Assembly (NCBI GenBank): GCA_028751875.1
Contig: CM054167.1
Location: 21,105,785 to 21,169,784 of the forward strand
DNA length: 64,000 nucleotides
From: Rapana venosa
Lineage: Eukaryota; Mollusca; Gastropoda; Neogastropoda; Muricidae
Reading direction: 5' to 3'
Below are positions 45,301 to 57,779 of this stretch, in pieces; position 1 is the stretch's first letter; every line of letters starts with the position of its first letter. A model generated the notes under the pieces. That model did no database searches. It was not told where the DNA came from and saw nothing but the letters and a program-made list of their open reading frames with translations. Position numbers and translations under genes: made by a program.

Positions 45301-47121
45301 ATCTCCGATACTGTGATCATGCTGCAATGGTTAGATTGACTCTTCTGACTCCTACGGCTGTAAGATAGTGAATGAGGATGCTCTGACTGTATCTTTTTCT
45401 CTCTCTTTTTTTTTTTAATATTAGAGGAAGACAAACCATGCTTGTGTCTTGAAAGACGTTTTCGTGTGAGGACTTCTGCTCTTTAACCTTAAAAAAAAAT
45501 TTTTTAATAATTAAGCTGAGGGGACTGTACCCAACATGAGACCTCTGCCTCTCAGGAGGGCTTACACAACTCTATGGGTTGGGGTGAACATCTCAGTCCA
45601 AACAGGTTTACGTCACATTGTCCAGTGACTGAACTAAACAATAAACAACAAAAATGCTGTTACTTCTGGAGACTGAAACTGCTTTTTAAATTTGCAGCAA
45701 TTTGTTGAAAATTATGTAGATTATAAAAACTTTTAAAAAAATGAATAAAGAAAAAAAAAATTTAATAACATCATTTCACCACCTTTTACCGATCAGTCAA
45801 AATCTGCTAAAAATGTGATAACCATTTTCAACTCAAACGTTGAAAATTCATGGACTATTTATGGTTTATAACTGGTTGAGAAAGTCAAACAACTGCTTTG
45901 ACTCCTTGAGATTAGGAATACCCAAGTCAGAAGTGGAGAAATAATGATCAGTAGTCTTGAAGCATTTCTGGAAAACGCTAAGCTCAAAGCATCCACAAAA
46001 AAGTTGCCCGAAAACAAACTTGCTCATTTTGGCATCTGCATTCAGCAGTCGTCCTTGGCCTCTTACAACATACATGCGCTACATTTTTCCCCTCATCAAA
46101 AATTTCCATGTCTCCATATCTTTTTCCTGCCAACAATACAGCCACGACCAAGCTCATTTCTCAATAAGTGAAAAGAGTTCGAACACAAGGTATGGATGAT
46201 TTTACCCTGAATTAGCAATAAGAGTACAAACAAAAAGTCTGTGTGACTTTCCCCTGGATGACACCAGGAGCCCAAGGCATTTACAATCTACTGCGCTACT
46301 TTCTCTTGTCAGCGAAAACAAAAACAGGGAACAGAAATAGAACTGCTGCCGATGTATGAGCCATGATGTTCGTAACAGACACATTGACTAGAGTCTAATT
46401 CATGGATGATGTGCTTTTTTGTTGTTGCTTTTTTTCATGTTGGTTTACATTAAGAATCTTGCTTTATATAAAAAGAAACAGTAACATTTAAAAACAAACA
46501 ACAACAACAACAAAACCACTAAAATTGTCCAAAATGAAAGATCAGCTTATTGGGAAAAAATGCAGTAAGCAAGAATGGTGGAGACAAAAAGGAAGAAAGG
46601 ATGTGTGTGTGTGTAATTGTGATTATGATTGTGTGTGTGTGTGTGTGTGCGCGTGTGCACACACACACACATGCACATACATGCATGGTAGCATCTGAGG
46701 AAGAAGAGAATGAAACGAGAGGAAAAGGCAAACAACTCGACTTTCACAAACTATTTTCCACACGCTTGTTGGAGATTCTCTAAACCCCCGCCAGGCTGGG
46801 GAAGATCAATGTTCACAGGACCTACACTCCAGTTTTTCACCTCATCAGATGTTGGCTTACAACCACGTTGCTGTGACTTCGCTATAGCACCAACTTAAAC
46901 CCGCATGTACTTGTTACATACATGCTACTTTTAGCTAACCCTCATCACTTTAATCGTCTCTCTAACTCTCTCTCTCTCGCTCTCTACACGGGATTATTGC
47001 ACACTGGGTGAACTGATGACCGGTCGAACAGTGGCACACTGTAGGTAGGTTTCTCAATATTTTTGTGTTACTGTTGACAGCAGAGGGGGAGGAAGGGGGG
47101 TGGGTGGTGGGAAGGGAAGGG
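45301..47121. other. Unassigned sequence downstream of C10
   Basis: Contains GT/CA arrays at 46,603-46,672 and, near the C10 stop, a G-rich stretch (47,080-47,120). Part will be the C10 3' UTR. Confidence 0.4.
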
Positions 47122-47267
47122 CTAGCTGGCCCCATTCTGTCCCATGGCAGCTGGTGGGGAGATACCCACGGGAGGCATGACGATGGCTCGCAGTTCCTGG
47201 TTCAGTGACGACACTTCTGCGTCCTGGGTTTCGTAGAGACGAACAGCTTTGGTGAACTGCACCAGGC
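47122..47267 (-). CDS. C12orf57: Protein C10 homolog, last coding exon
   Basis: The acceptor is ACCTCTTCAG before 47267, and the stop TAG is at 47124-47122 after MGQNGAS. It encodes LVQFTKAVRLYETQDAEVSS and the conserved MPP tail. The length is exactly 2 nt plus 48 codons. Confidence 0.88.
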
Positions 47268-49827
47268 CTGAAGAGGTGAACACAAACTATCAGATTTATA
47301 ATCAGGGCAGGACTAAAAATGGCTGTAATAACAGTCATCATCATCATCATCATCATATGATGATGATGATGATGATGATAATGATAAATGGAATTTAAGA
47401 ACAACTTGGAGAATACTTCTTCCCCTTTTTTTATTTTTCAAAAGAAGTCTTTTATTCTCATTTGTTGCTAAACTTACCTTAAACCTCTTGCCTATCTGTA
47501 AGTCACCAGGCAATCTCACAAACTTGGACAGTCTTTGTTTCTTTAGATACATTTTAAACAAGAGGTAAAGACACTAGGTATTAAACATCTAGACATTAAA
47601 CATCCGACAATTTAAAAAAAATAAGGGTAGGATATTTTATAGAGGGAAAGAATCATGAAAGATGACGCTGACAAGACAGAAAAAAAAGTGTTTCACTTAT
47701 GAATTTGTGTGGGTATGCAATACAAAATATATGCTTAAATAGGTGAGAACATCATGTGCTTAGCATATAAATATCTGTGTGTGTGTCTGCACATACCTGT
47801 CTGGAACATGTTGGGGCATGCATGCACAAAACTATGCATCTTCATTGATGATTTAAATTTCACTGATGATTTGAACAAATAATATATCAAGTAAAGAGAC
47901 TGACTAATTAAATCATAATACAACACCACCAAAGTTGGAATTCAGCTATCTAAAGGGACCGTGGTCGAGTGGTTTAGGCGGTCAACTCGTGATCCAGAGG
48001 TCGCGGGTTCGATCCCCGCTCGGCTCGGTGTTGTGCCCTTGGGAAAGACACTTTACTCCTATTTTTCCTCACTCCACCCAGGTGTACAAGTGGGTACCAG
48101 CTCTGCTGGGGAAGTATCTGGCGACAGACTAGCGTCCTGTCACAGGGGTGGTGAAAAACCATCAGTTCGCTTAACGCTACAGAAACCGGGATAAGCTCCG
48201 GCTCTATGGGCCTTCTGGCCCGAAAGAACATACTTTATCTAAAGGGAGGGCTAACAGTGGCATTTGCAAAAATCTAACCATTGGTAAACCTATGAGCTCT
48301 AACCAAGGAATAAAAACAAATGTTAATCATGTAATAAACATTACCAAGGGGAAAAAAATAAACCAGTTACCTACCATCTCCTTCTGCAGGGAAGCCATAT
48401 TTGTGTATAACATTCATCTGGATCTGAGCAACCACAGGGAAGACAATCTGCATGCCTTTCAGCATGTCGTTACCCGCCCCTTCTTTGGCCTCATTCAGAC
48501 GAGCAGCATTCTCAGGCAGCTTGAAAGCATCCAGTATGTCACTCAAGGCCGCTGAAACATTAGCACAGTCCTGTGTCACTGTCAGTGTGTGGATGAAACA
48601 GGCATTCCATGAAGAAAACTCATTATCATGCCCAAACAAGATATGATGGGGAATTTATGCATGCCATAACTAACCAATTAAATAAAACAATTTTTTTGTT
48701 TTTAACTGTATTTCAGAAGATTCATGAACTTTCACTCTGTAGATTACACAGATGGCCTTGCAGGAAGTGAACAAAAACCGGATCTTCCCTTGGATGCTTT
48801 TGGTTTACTTTTGTTGTTGTTGTTCTTGTTGCATGTTTATCTTTTGAATACATACATGTACATTTGCGGGGCGGGGTAGACTAGTGGTCAGAACATTGCA
48901 GTGATTGCACTCGCAATCTGATGACCTGGGTTTGATTCCCATTCAAGGGGATATATTCCTATGGAGTTAACATCAGTTCTGACTCCACTCTCCCCAAAAG
49001 TGCTTTGGATGAGACTATAAACCAAGGTCCTGTGTGTGAATGCACCCAGAATATCTTGCCCACAAGTTAAATCCTGTTTTGTTTTTTGTAAGTGTTGGCC
49101 ATTGTGTGCCAGTGGGAACAGATGACAGAATTTACAAAACCGCATACACACAGGGACTGGATGTAGGACATAAGTGCTTATTCCATATAAAAAAATTTTT
49201 AAATTTTAAAAAAAAAAAAAAAGATAAACAGGTTCAGTCTTACAAAGAGGGAAAGTTTTTAGCCATAACTGTGGGTCCTCAAAAAAAGGGTAGTTCTTGG
49301 GCCCTGGGGTGAGGTCTTGCTTTTTATGCTCCCTACAAAATTAAATAAAAAAGGGATGAGAACGAAAAAACCCTAATTTGTTTCCCCCTATTCCATCAGT
49401 AATGCACCCAGAAGACAAGTTTGCTACACTGGCACAAGCAGAAGAAAAAATGTGAATATTGCCGCTATTTTTATTGTTTAAAGCCTCTTGAATCCCTTTG
49501 GGTTTTTCGACACAAAAAAACCCGGGGGAACTATTGTATTGATGAATCAGCCTGTGCGGGTTGCAAATTTTTCCCCCGTTTTTTTTTTACTTTTAAAAAA
49601 AATTGTATATTTCTCTTCCCCTTGGAGCTTGGGTTTTTTTTTTAAACCCTCCATTTTTTTTCATCCACATTAAAAGCCCAAAAAGAAATTTCCATATTTG
49701 TTTCAAACTGAAAGCTAAATGAGAAATTGTTTCTACAAAAATCATTTTTTGAAAGTGGTATCGATTGATAGCTATGAAAAATAAAAAACCTTTACAATTT
49801 CCGGGAAATTGCTGCATGCGACGCCAT
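47122..49827 (-). CDS. C12orf57: Protein C10 homolog (C12orf57/GRCC10), joined coding region
   Basis: Two firm exons (48551-48375 and 47267-47122) plus a probable first exon (49827-about 49790) give a protein of about 120 residues, close to the 126 of human C10. Family hallmarks are visible: FKLPENAARLNEAKE, GNDMLKGMQIVFPVVAQIQ, IHKYGFPAEGDGLVQF, VRLYETQDAEVSSLNQELR and a C-terminal MPPVGISPP. C10 is a small conserved animal protein needed for brain development in humans; its molecular action is not established. The intron between the firm exons carries a complete SINE-C copy. Confidence 0.85.
47335..47392. repeat. Inverted CAT/ATG triplet array
   Basis: (CAT)n runs directly into (ATG)n around catatg at 47,357, giving a perfect palindrome able to form a hairpin. 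It lies in the C10 intron. Confidence 0.85.
47959..48235 (+). mobile_element. SINE-C with target-site duplication, in the C10 intron
   Basis: tRNA-derived head (CGTGGTCGAGTGGTTTAGGC, B box GGTTCGATCCC) followed by a CTTGGGAAAGACACTTTACT core. Flanked by TATCTAAAGGGA at 47,947-47,958 and 48,236-48,247. Confidence 0.9.
48375..48551 (-). CDS. C12orf57: Protein C10 homolog, central exon
   Basis: 177 nt, with acceptor TAATGTTTCAG before 48551 and donor GAGATG|GTAGGT at 48375. It encodes ALSDILDAFKLPENAARLNE through YGFPAEGDG. Of two possible donors, only the one at 48375 keeps the frame into the next exon (GDG|LVQF). A codon is split at each end. Confidence 0.88.
48867..49190 (+). mobile_element. 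SINE-A, near full length
   Basis: Forward copy with a small duplication in the anticodon region (gcagtgattgcactcgcaat), diverged B box (GGTTTGATTCC) and the usual 3' end. Confidence 0.82.
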
Positions 49828-50940
49828 TGTGCTTATGGCCCCGACGCTTTATACAGAAAAAAAAAATCTTTTAAAGAAGAAAAAAAATAAAAATTTCCCC
49901 CCCCCCCCCCCCCCCCCCCCACCCCCCAACCCCCCTTTTTTTTCCATTTACCCCTCCCCTCCTTTCGGTGTGAGCTTTTTGAATGGGGTATGGGCCTTTT
50001 TTTTTTTTTCTTCAGACTGCAGTCCCTTTTTTGTATTTCCTAATTTTTCTTTTCTTTAAAACTGTATGTCGTCAGTTCCCATTCTTATCCTTCTCCACTG
50101 AGTTATAATCCCGCGTTATTTATTCTCCCCCCCCCCCCCCCCCCACCACTTCAATTGCGCTAGTTGTCATTAGTTTTAACTTTTTCTCTGAAAAGTTTAA
50201 CAGTATTATAGTTAAAAATAATTTGTTTTTTGTCTTCTTCGTGCCGTGCTTCTCCCATTTTGCAGAATTATCCAATTTAAAAAAATACTGCGGGAATTTT
50301 TGTTTCGTTTTGTTTGCTTTGGGTTGTTTTTAACACTTGTACCAACTTAGCCTTTCCCGGCTCCCCATCGTCTGAATCAAATTTATAAACTGACAAAAAA
50401 AAAGGAAATAACACGCCATCTTTATGTTCTTTTCATTAAAAAAAAAATGATGGGTTCTGTTATTGTTTAGTCATTTTTTGTGCTGTTTCAAACTAGTTTT
50501 TCGTTGGTTTTGTAGAAAAGCCCTTTTTGCTCGATTGGGTATTTTCCCGACCTCGAAAATATCCGCTTCTTTAAAAATTGCCGGAACCCCATGTGAAAAA
50601 AGACCCTTTGACTTTTTTTGTTCAGTTTCGGTCTTTTGTTATCGAAAAAGTAATAAAATAAATACAAATGAATTTTCATTTTTTTTGTTTTTCTGATTGC
50701 AGGTGACAGGAAAAAAAGTTGGGCAGAAAGGTTGACAAAGGGGAATGAAGGTGTGCGTCATTTGGGGTAAAATACTACGCCAGGGGGTTGGGGTGACTAC
50801 TTGTGTTTAATCAACGGGGGTTTGTTTTAAACCAAGAACAATTTAAAAGTGTTGTACTGTGTTTGTGTAAAATTACAGTGTTGTACATGTGTGTAGTTAT
50901 ATCAAAGCGTGTTTTCGTGTGTGAAGTTTGTGTTTTTCGT
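49195..50940. other. Stretch that looks poorly base-called
   Basis: Dense short homopolymer blocks (ttttcccccgttttttttt, ccctccattttttttcatcc, poly-C runs at 49,899-49,920 and 50,128-50,143) unlike the surrounding DNA. It includes the probable C10 first exon with two single-base gaps. Confidence 0.5.
49790..49827 (-). CDS. C12orf57: Probable first exon of the C10 homolog, broken by two single-base gaps
   Basis: The minus strand starts ATGGCGTCGCATGCAGCAAT, encoding MASHAAIS, which resembles the MASASTQPAALS start of human C10. As written, the frame then shifts and stops. One extra C in the following CCC run would continue it as PEIVK. One extra G at the exon edge would create a normal GT donor in the phase that fits the 48,551 acceptor. 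Both missing bases are in homopolymers within a stretch that looks poorly base-called, so I infer sequence error rather than gene loss. Confidence 0.5.
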
Positions 50941-50942
50941 TA

Positions 50943-51292
50943 ACGGGAGGGAAGCCATTGGTTTAAAAAACATTGCGCTCCAAAACTGACGCCCCGGGTT
51001 CGTTCCCGTTCAAGGGTATTTTCCCCTGAGTTAATATCGGGACAGACCCACCCCCCCAAAAATCCTTCGCATGAGATATAACCGAGGTCCTGTGTGCGAA
51101 GCACGTAAACATCGTGCGAACACTTTTAAATCCTTTTCCGTTTTTCGTAAGAGTGGGGCCTTTGTTGCCGGTGGGAACAGAAGACAGAATACTATACAAA
51201 ACTCCAAACACACGGGAACTGGATGTAAAAAAAAGAGCACATTTATAAGTGCTTATTCCATTATCCTCGATATAAAGGAATTTTTAAAAAAA
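50943..51292 (+). mobile_element. SINE-A, full length but with many odd substitutions
   Basis: Head to tail order is intact, but the B box reads GGTTCGTTCCC and many positions are changed to match a neighbouring base, as in the adjacent suspicious stretch. Confidence 0.75.
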
Positions 51293-51378
51293 TCATGATT
51301 GTGCATTATGCTGTTTCTTCTTCTAAAGCACTTTCGAAGGCAAAAGATATAAACCAGTACCAAAACAAGTGCATGTAT

Positions 51379-51718
51379 TACTTACTTACTTAGGCCCATC
51401 ACTCCCCCTGGAGCATAGGCCGCCAACAACAGTCCACCAGAGTCCTCTGTCCTGGGCTATTCTCTCCAGCTGTCTCCAGGTATATCCCATCTTCTTGGTT
51501 TCTGCCTCAAGGTCACGTTGCCAGGTGTTTCTTGGCCTTCCTCTTTTTCGTTTTCCCTGGGGGTTCCATGATAGTGCCTGCCTTGTGATGTTGCTGGCTG
51601 GCTTTCTCAGGGTGTGCCCGATCCATCCCCATCTCCTGCACCGGATTTCATTCTCAGCTGGCAGCTGGTTGGTACGTTGCCACAGGTCTGCATTGCTGAT
51701 GGTGTCGGGCCAGTGGAT
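51379..51718 (-). mobile_element. RTE-like element, 3' portion (other side of the nested insertion)
   Basis: An uninterrupted minus-strand frame begins [17 protein letters not shown], passes through [30 protein letters not shown] and WTVVGGLCS, and ends in a TAA followed by an AAGTAAGTAAGTAA tail. This is the expected continuation of the RILQI segment at 55.69 kb, so the two pieces are one older element. Confidence 0.85.
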
Positions 51719-54700
51719 AATAATAATAATAATAATAAATGGAATTTATATAGCGCTATATCTTGTAAAAAACAACAAACCAAAGCGCTTGCATCCATTC
51801 CACTCCTACACATGCAACCAACAATGATTAATAGTTTAAAAAGTTCAAATACACACGAACACACGCGCGCACGCACGCACACACACACAAACACACACAC
51901 AGGTTATATGCTTCAGCAGGGTGATGAGAATTTAGGCCACTGAAGGCAAGGACAGATAATTATGAGATGAAACTGTAGGGGGAGGTCTTAGGTTTGAAAT
52001 AGGTATGTCTTGAGGCTGGATTTAAAAGTGTTGTAAGTAGGCTTTTCGCGAAGGGAGAGAGGGAGGTCATTCCAGATCGCTGGACCAGAAACAGAGAAAG
52101 AGCGACGGCCAACGGTGGACTGGTTGAATCTAGGTATTTGTAAGCACAGGTATCTGCAGCAGAGCGGAGGGAACGAGAAGGAGTGTACAGGTGAAGACAT
52201 TCACAAGAGGTAGGAAGGTGCTGTTTTATGGAGACATTTGTAACAGAGGGTACAGATCTTGTACTTGACTCTCTGTGGCACAGGCAACCAGTGGAGAGAT
52301 CGCAAGAAGGAGTAGTATGCTCAGATTTTTTTCTTTTTGAGAACAAGTCGAGCAGCAGAGTTTTGAATTCGTTGAAGGGAGTAGATAGATGATGCTGGCA
52401 GACCAGCCAAAAGAGAATTGCAATAGTCCAGACGTGAAAGAATGAGAGATGTGACAAGTTTGGATGTTGCATCAGTGGACAGGTACTTTCGAATTGCACT
52501 AATACGCCGTAATTGATAGTAGCATGACTGACAGGTCTGGGTGATGAATTTTTGCATAGAAAGCGTGTTGTCGATAACAACGCCAAGATACTTGACTGTG
52601 GTGGATAGAGGAACTGTTATATTGCCAAACTCTATTGAAGCTGTTGTCATGGACGAGAGTTTGTGTTTGGTTCCTACAATCATGGCTTCCGTTTTATCTG
52701 CGTTAGCTGTAATTTGTTTTGTATCATCCATTTTGAATATCTTGGAGGCAGTGTGACATATTTGTCAAGAGAGAAGGCAGATTTTCCGGAGTATCACTGC
52801 TTTGAATCTGAGAGTCATCAGCGTAGAAATGATGGTTGATCTGGTGACGGTTATTATATGTGACAGTGGAGCAGTGTAGAGAGTGAAAAGAACAGGGCCC
52901 AGAACGGATCCCTGCGGACTCCGCATTCCAGTTTGGCAGGTATTGATTGAATCTTGTTTATTGCAACTGTCTGGAATCGGTCTGTGAGTATGAGCGAAAC
53001 CAGGTGATGGCTGCCCCTTTAATACCGAACGTTTTTTGGAGACGGGCGAGAAGAATAGAGTGATCTATAGTGTCAAATGCTGCAGATAAGTCGAGAAGAG
53101 TGAGAAGAGAGATTTTCCCTGAGTCAGAAGCGTTTAGAAGCATGTTTAACGTGTGGACTAGGGTGGTTTCAGTGCTGTGGTTGACGCGATAGCAGACTGA
53201 AATGCGGGAAGGAGACTATTTGAATGAAGATGGCTGTTGAGTTGTTTCAGAACGACTTTTTCAAGGACCTTGGAGATGAAAGGTAGGTTAGAAAACAGGC
53301 CTGTAATTCTTCAAAATGTTAGGGTCGAGGTCGTGCTTTTTGAGTAGAGGTGTAATAATTGCAGTTTTAAGAGCTGATGGAAACGTTCCTGAAAGAAGAG
53401 ATGAGTTTACTATTTTTGTGATAGTTGGTATCAGCTGCGGAAGGCACTGTTTGAAAAGAGAAGCAGGTACAGGATCGAGATCGCATGATTTTATGGTCAT
53501 TTCATTTAAAATGTTCCGGATTTCTTCGTCGCTTGTTGGCTGAAAGGAAAGGAGAGGAGTGCCAGTGAATTGGGGATCAGGAGGTACAGGTTGGAAAGGA
53601 GCCTGATCCAGTCTGGAGCGAATGTTACGGACTTTGTCTAGAAGAACGAGGAAAATAATCAGGAAGTTCAGAGTGACTGTGGATAGTAGGCAGAGGACTT
53701 GTCTTTGCAGATCCAAGAAGAGTTGAGGTGAGGGAAAAAAGAGATTTCATGGACGTGGCATCAAGAACTTGAGCAGAGTAGTAGTTTGTCTTTGCTGAGT
53801 GGATTAAGGTTTTGACTTTGTTGGTTTGTTTTCGAAAAAGCTGTTTGTTTATTTCAGTTTTAGTTTTTCCCCCATTGCCGTTCTAGTTGTCGGCGTTTGC
53901 GCTTTGCCACCAAGATATCATGGTTGTACCATGGGGCAAAGGGCCTATCGGGAAGAAAATGGTTAGTGGGAGGTGCGTGCTCATCAAGCAGTTGGCTGAG
54001 AACAGTGTTATAGTGTTTTGAGGGATCAGTAAGGTCAGGATTTGTGACAGGAGTTAGCAGCTTTTGAAGAGAACGTATTAATGTCTATGGCCTTGAGGTT
54101 TCGACGGGTGATGCACTTCTTTTTTCTGATAGGCTTTGCGACATTAAGGATGAAAAGAATAGCGGAATGATCAGAAAGCAGTTGGTCAGTGACGGAGACA
54201 GAGGTGACAAGATCATGTGAAACATCAGTAAATGAGCCAGTCTAAGATATGACCTGATCTATGTGTTGCTTCGTTTACTAGCTGGGACAGAGAGTGGTTT
54301 GATAAAGAAAGAGAAAGACGTTTGACATCAGAAGAGGAATGGTTGTCGTAGTGGAAGTTGAAGTCACCGAGAATGATGAGCTTTTTGGGGAGAAGCTGTA
54401 ATGATCGAGGAGAGATTGGAATTCTTGATGGAAAACTGAAGATGTCAGGTTGTTCTTACGGCTAGGAGGTGGGCGGTAAAGACAGCAGAAAGCAATAGAA
54501 TGGCCGGGTAAGGTAGGTTGAGTTCACAAACTTCAAAAGATTCAGGTGAGAAAGGTAGGGAGTGGCAGAAAGAAATAGCTGAATGCAGTGGTGTCTTTGT
54601 AGATGATGGCAATGCCACCTCCACGGAGGGTCGAGGGAAAGAAACAGTTTTGTAGCCAGGTGGAGTCAGCTCTTTTATTTTTGGTTCATGACCTTGTAGG

Positions 54701-55680
54701 TTAAGCCAGGTTTCTGTGAGAAAGATAATATCGATGTTCTGTTCAGATATGAAATCGGAAATAAGGTCGGCTTTACCATCAGGGCAAACAGATTGGGCAT
54801 TAAGTAAACACACGTGGAAGAAGGTTTGAGGGAGGCAGAGAGGTTGAAGATGACAGTGGTGATGAGGGTGACTATCAGAGAAAGAGGACGGGGATGATGG
54901 TAGAGATGTGCGCAGTGGAAGAGCAGACCAGAGTTGAGATGGCGAGTCAGGTGTGAAAGACGGTGAAAGAACTGGTTTAACAGGAGGGTCTGTAGTCTTA
55001 TGCACACTGTGATACACATTGCTGACAGCAGAGTCACAGGCAGAGGATGGAGCATCTGGAGGGCAGAGATGTGGAGTGTTGCGGCTGGTTATGGTCGTTG
55101 TGGCAGTGACGTCAGAGGTGAAGGGGGAGACAGATGTAGGGGAAACACGACACAGGCGATGACGTCTGCCTGCGCGTGTTCCTCGTCTTGTTTTGCGGTA
55201 GTAAAGTCCCAAGTTTGAAATACGCTGTTTAAGTTCGTAGTGTATGGGGTAGAATCCACGTGAGGACAATGCCTTTATGTCTTCAACAGTTATTGTCATA
55301 GTTGTGGGGTGGCGAACACTGGGTGGTGGTGGAGGGGGAGATTTGAAATCGTGGATCACGTGAACAAGTTCAGGCTGCGGCAGGGTCAGAGTATAAAGGG
55401 TCGCAAGGACCAGCACGATCAGGTGAACACAAATCATAAGTCGACTGAAGATTTGGAAAAAGAAATATCTATATCAAAAGGATGAAAAATTATTAATTTA
55501 AATATTTCGAAAAGTCAATGATGATGAATAAAATGGTTCTGAACATACGATTCTGCGTTCCAACACAAACACAACGATGCAAAACTTTCTTGAAAAGACG
55601 TAGCAGAAACACAAAAACTTGGCATTCAAACACAGAGACAGAAACCATGCTGCCGCCAGGCGCAAAGGTCAACACACATC
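51719..55680 (-). mobile_element. CR1/L2-type non-LTR retrotransposon, frameshifted
   Basis: A nearly full-length element of 3,962 bp on the minus strand. It has a 5' UTR; an N-terminal region from 55,437; an endonuclease (LLNAQSV, IDIIFLTETWL, KLIILGDFNFHYDN); a reverse transcriptase (ILKNYRPV, LLDLSAAFDTIDHS, and YADD at 52,825-52,814); and a C-terminal part with FSVSGPAIWNDLP. The 3' end carries an AAGCGCTTTG...ATATAGCGCTATATAAA box and a terminal ATT repeat. Several frameshifts and stops break the frame, so it is probably inactive. It is flanked by ATCCA direct repeats. Confidence 0.88.
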
Positions 55681-57779
55681 TGGATCTGGAGGATTCGTCT
55701 CAGGCAGCTGTTGATGAAGGTCTGCACATTCTTGATGGTGGTCTTTGTTGTCCTCCATGTCTCCGCTCCATACAGTAGGACTGACTTGACGCTGGAGTTG
55801 AACAGCCTGATCTTTGTGCGGGTCGACACCACCTTGGAGCTCCAGATGTTCTTCAGCTGCAAGTACGCTGCCCTCGCCTTACCAATTCTTGCTCTGACGT
55901 CTGCGTCTGTGCCGCCCTGCATGTTAATGATACTACCCAGGTACGTGAATGTCTCCACTTCTTCCAGCTCCTTCCCATTTAGTGTGACTGGGTCCTCACT
56001 CGCTGTGTTGATCTTGAGAATCTTGGTTTTGCCTTCATGGATCTTGAGACCATTTTGTAATGAGGTGGCTGCTAGTTCTGTAGTCTTGACCTGCATCTGT
56101 TGGCGGCTGTGGGAAAGCAGGGCCAGGTCATCTGCAAAGTTGAGATCATCCAGCTGGTACCACAGTGTCCACTGGATTCCATTTCTTCTGTATGCTGTTG
56201 ATGTCTTCATGGTCCAAATCGATCGCCAGGAGGAAGAGGAAAGGTGACAGGAGACAGCCTTGTCTGACTCCGGTCTTCACCTCAAAGCTGTTTGTGAGTT
56301 GTCCTCCATGGACCACCCGGGAGGTCATTCTTTCGTAGGAGTTCTTGATCAAGTTGACCAGTTTGGTTGGCACTCCATGGTGGCGAAGCAATTTCCAGAG
56401 GGTGTTGCAGTCCACACTGTCGAATGCTTTCTCATAATCAACAAAATTTATGTATAAAGACGACTTCCACTCTATAGATTGCTCAACGATGATGCGCAAG
56501 GTGGCAATCTGATCTACGCATGATCTGTTCTGGCGGAAGCCGGCCTGCTGGTCTCGGAGGAGAGGGTCAACTACATTTTTCCTTCTCTCAAGGAGGATCC
56601 TGTTAAAGACTTTTCCTGGCACCGACAGAAGCGTTATCCCTCTATAGTTGGCACAGTTGCTGAGGTCTCCTTTCTTGGGTAGCTTGATGAGGTAGCCCTC
56701 CTTCCAGTCTGATGGTACTTCCTCCTCTTCCTAAATCTTCCAAAAGAGAGGGTACAGCATCTCTACCATGGTCTCCAGGTCTGCCTTGAGTGCTTCTGCT
56801 GGGATGTTGTCCGGTCCTGCTGCCTTGCCATTTCTCAACATTTTGATGGCTTTCCTGATCTCCTCCCTGGTTGGTTGCTCACAGTTGATATCTAGGTCTC
56901 TATCAGCAGGGTCGATGTCCGGGGTGTTTGAAGGGACGGATCTGTTCAGGAGTTCCTCAAAGTGCTCTGCCCATCTGTTCAGTTGTCCCTCTGTTCCCAG
57001 GATAGTGTTTCCTTTCTTGTCTTTGACTGATCGCTCAGGCCTGCTGTACTTCCCTGAGAGTTTCTTAGTGGTGTCATACAGCAACTTCATGTTGTTACTG
57101 GCTGCTGCTTCCTCGGCTTCCTCTGCCAGGCTGTCGATGTACTTGCGTTTGTCTGTTCTTGCGCTCCTCTTGACTTCTCTGTTGGCTTCTGTGAAGTCTG
57201 CTTGTGCCTTGGCCTTTGCTGCTCTTGTCCGGCTCTTGTTTACTGTTCTTTCTTCTGCTTTCTCTTCTCAATCTTGCCCATTGTGACTGCCGATGTCCAT
57301 TCCTTCTGTTGGTGTCTCTTGGGGCCCACTACTTCCTGACAGGTTGACGTCAGTGTCTCTTTCACTTTCTTCCACTGGCTCTTGATGTCAGTCTCTTCTT
57401 CAAGCAGTTCTTGTAGTACTTAGTACTTGTTGGTGAGGGACAGCTTGAATTCTTCATTTATCTTTGTGTCTTTCAGCAGGCTGGTGTTGAACTTCTGCCT
57501 TTGTTGCTTCCATCCAGTTCTTCTTCAGCTTTAGCTTCAGCCTGGCTACCAAAAGGTGGTGGTCAGATGCAACGTCTGCTCCTCTTTTCACCCTTACATC
57601 CTGTAGAGATCTCCTGAATTTCTTGGCCATGCAGATATGGTCGATCTGGTTCTCAGTCACATGATTTGGTGATACCCAGGTGGCCTTATGTACTCTTCTG
57701 TGGTGGAAAATGCTGCCACCGATTACCAGATTGTTGATAGCACAGAAGTCTGCAAATCTCTTGCCATTCTCATTCATCT
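55681..57779 (-). mobile_element. RTE-like non-LTR retrotransposon, 5' portion (interrupted)
   Basis: Minus-strand fragments of an endonuclease (ENQIDHICMAKKFR, ASDHHLLVARLKL) and a reverse transcriptase (GKAAGPDNIPAEAL, QAGFRQNRSCVDQIATLRI, VDYEKAFDSVD, TGVRQGCLLSP, and FADD at 56,139-56,128). It continues to CLRRILQI at 55,69x, where the reading is cut by the CR1/L2-type element. It is 5'-truncated inside the endonuclease near 57,779 and has several frame breaks. Clade assignment is tentative. Confidence 0.85.

Noticed and set aside
47959..48031. A tRNA gene at the SINE-C head
   Set aside because: The acceptor stem does not close, and target duplications show it is the head of a SINE.
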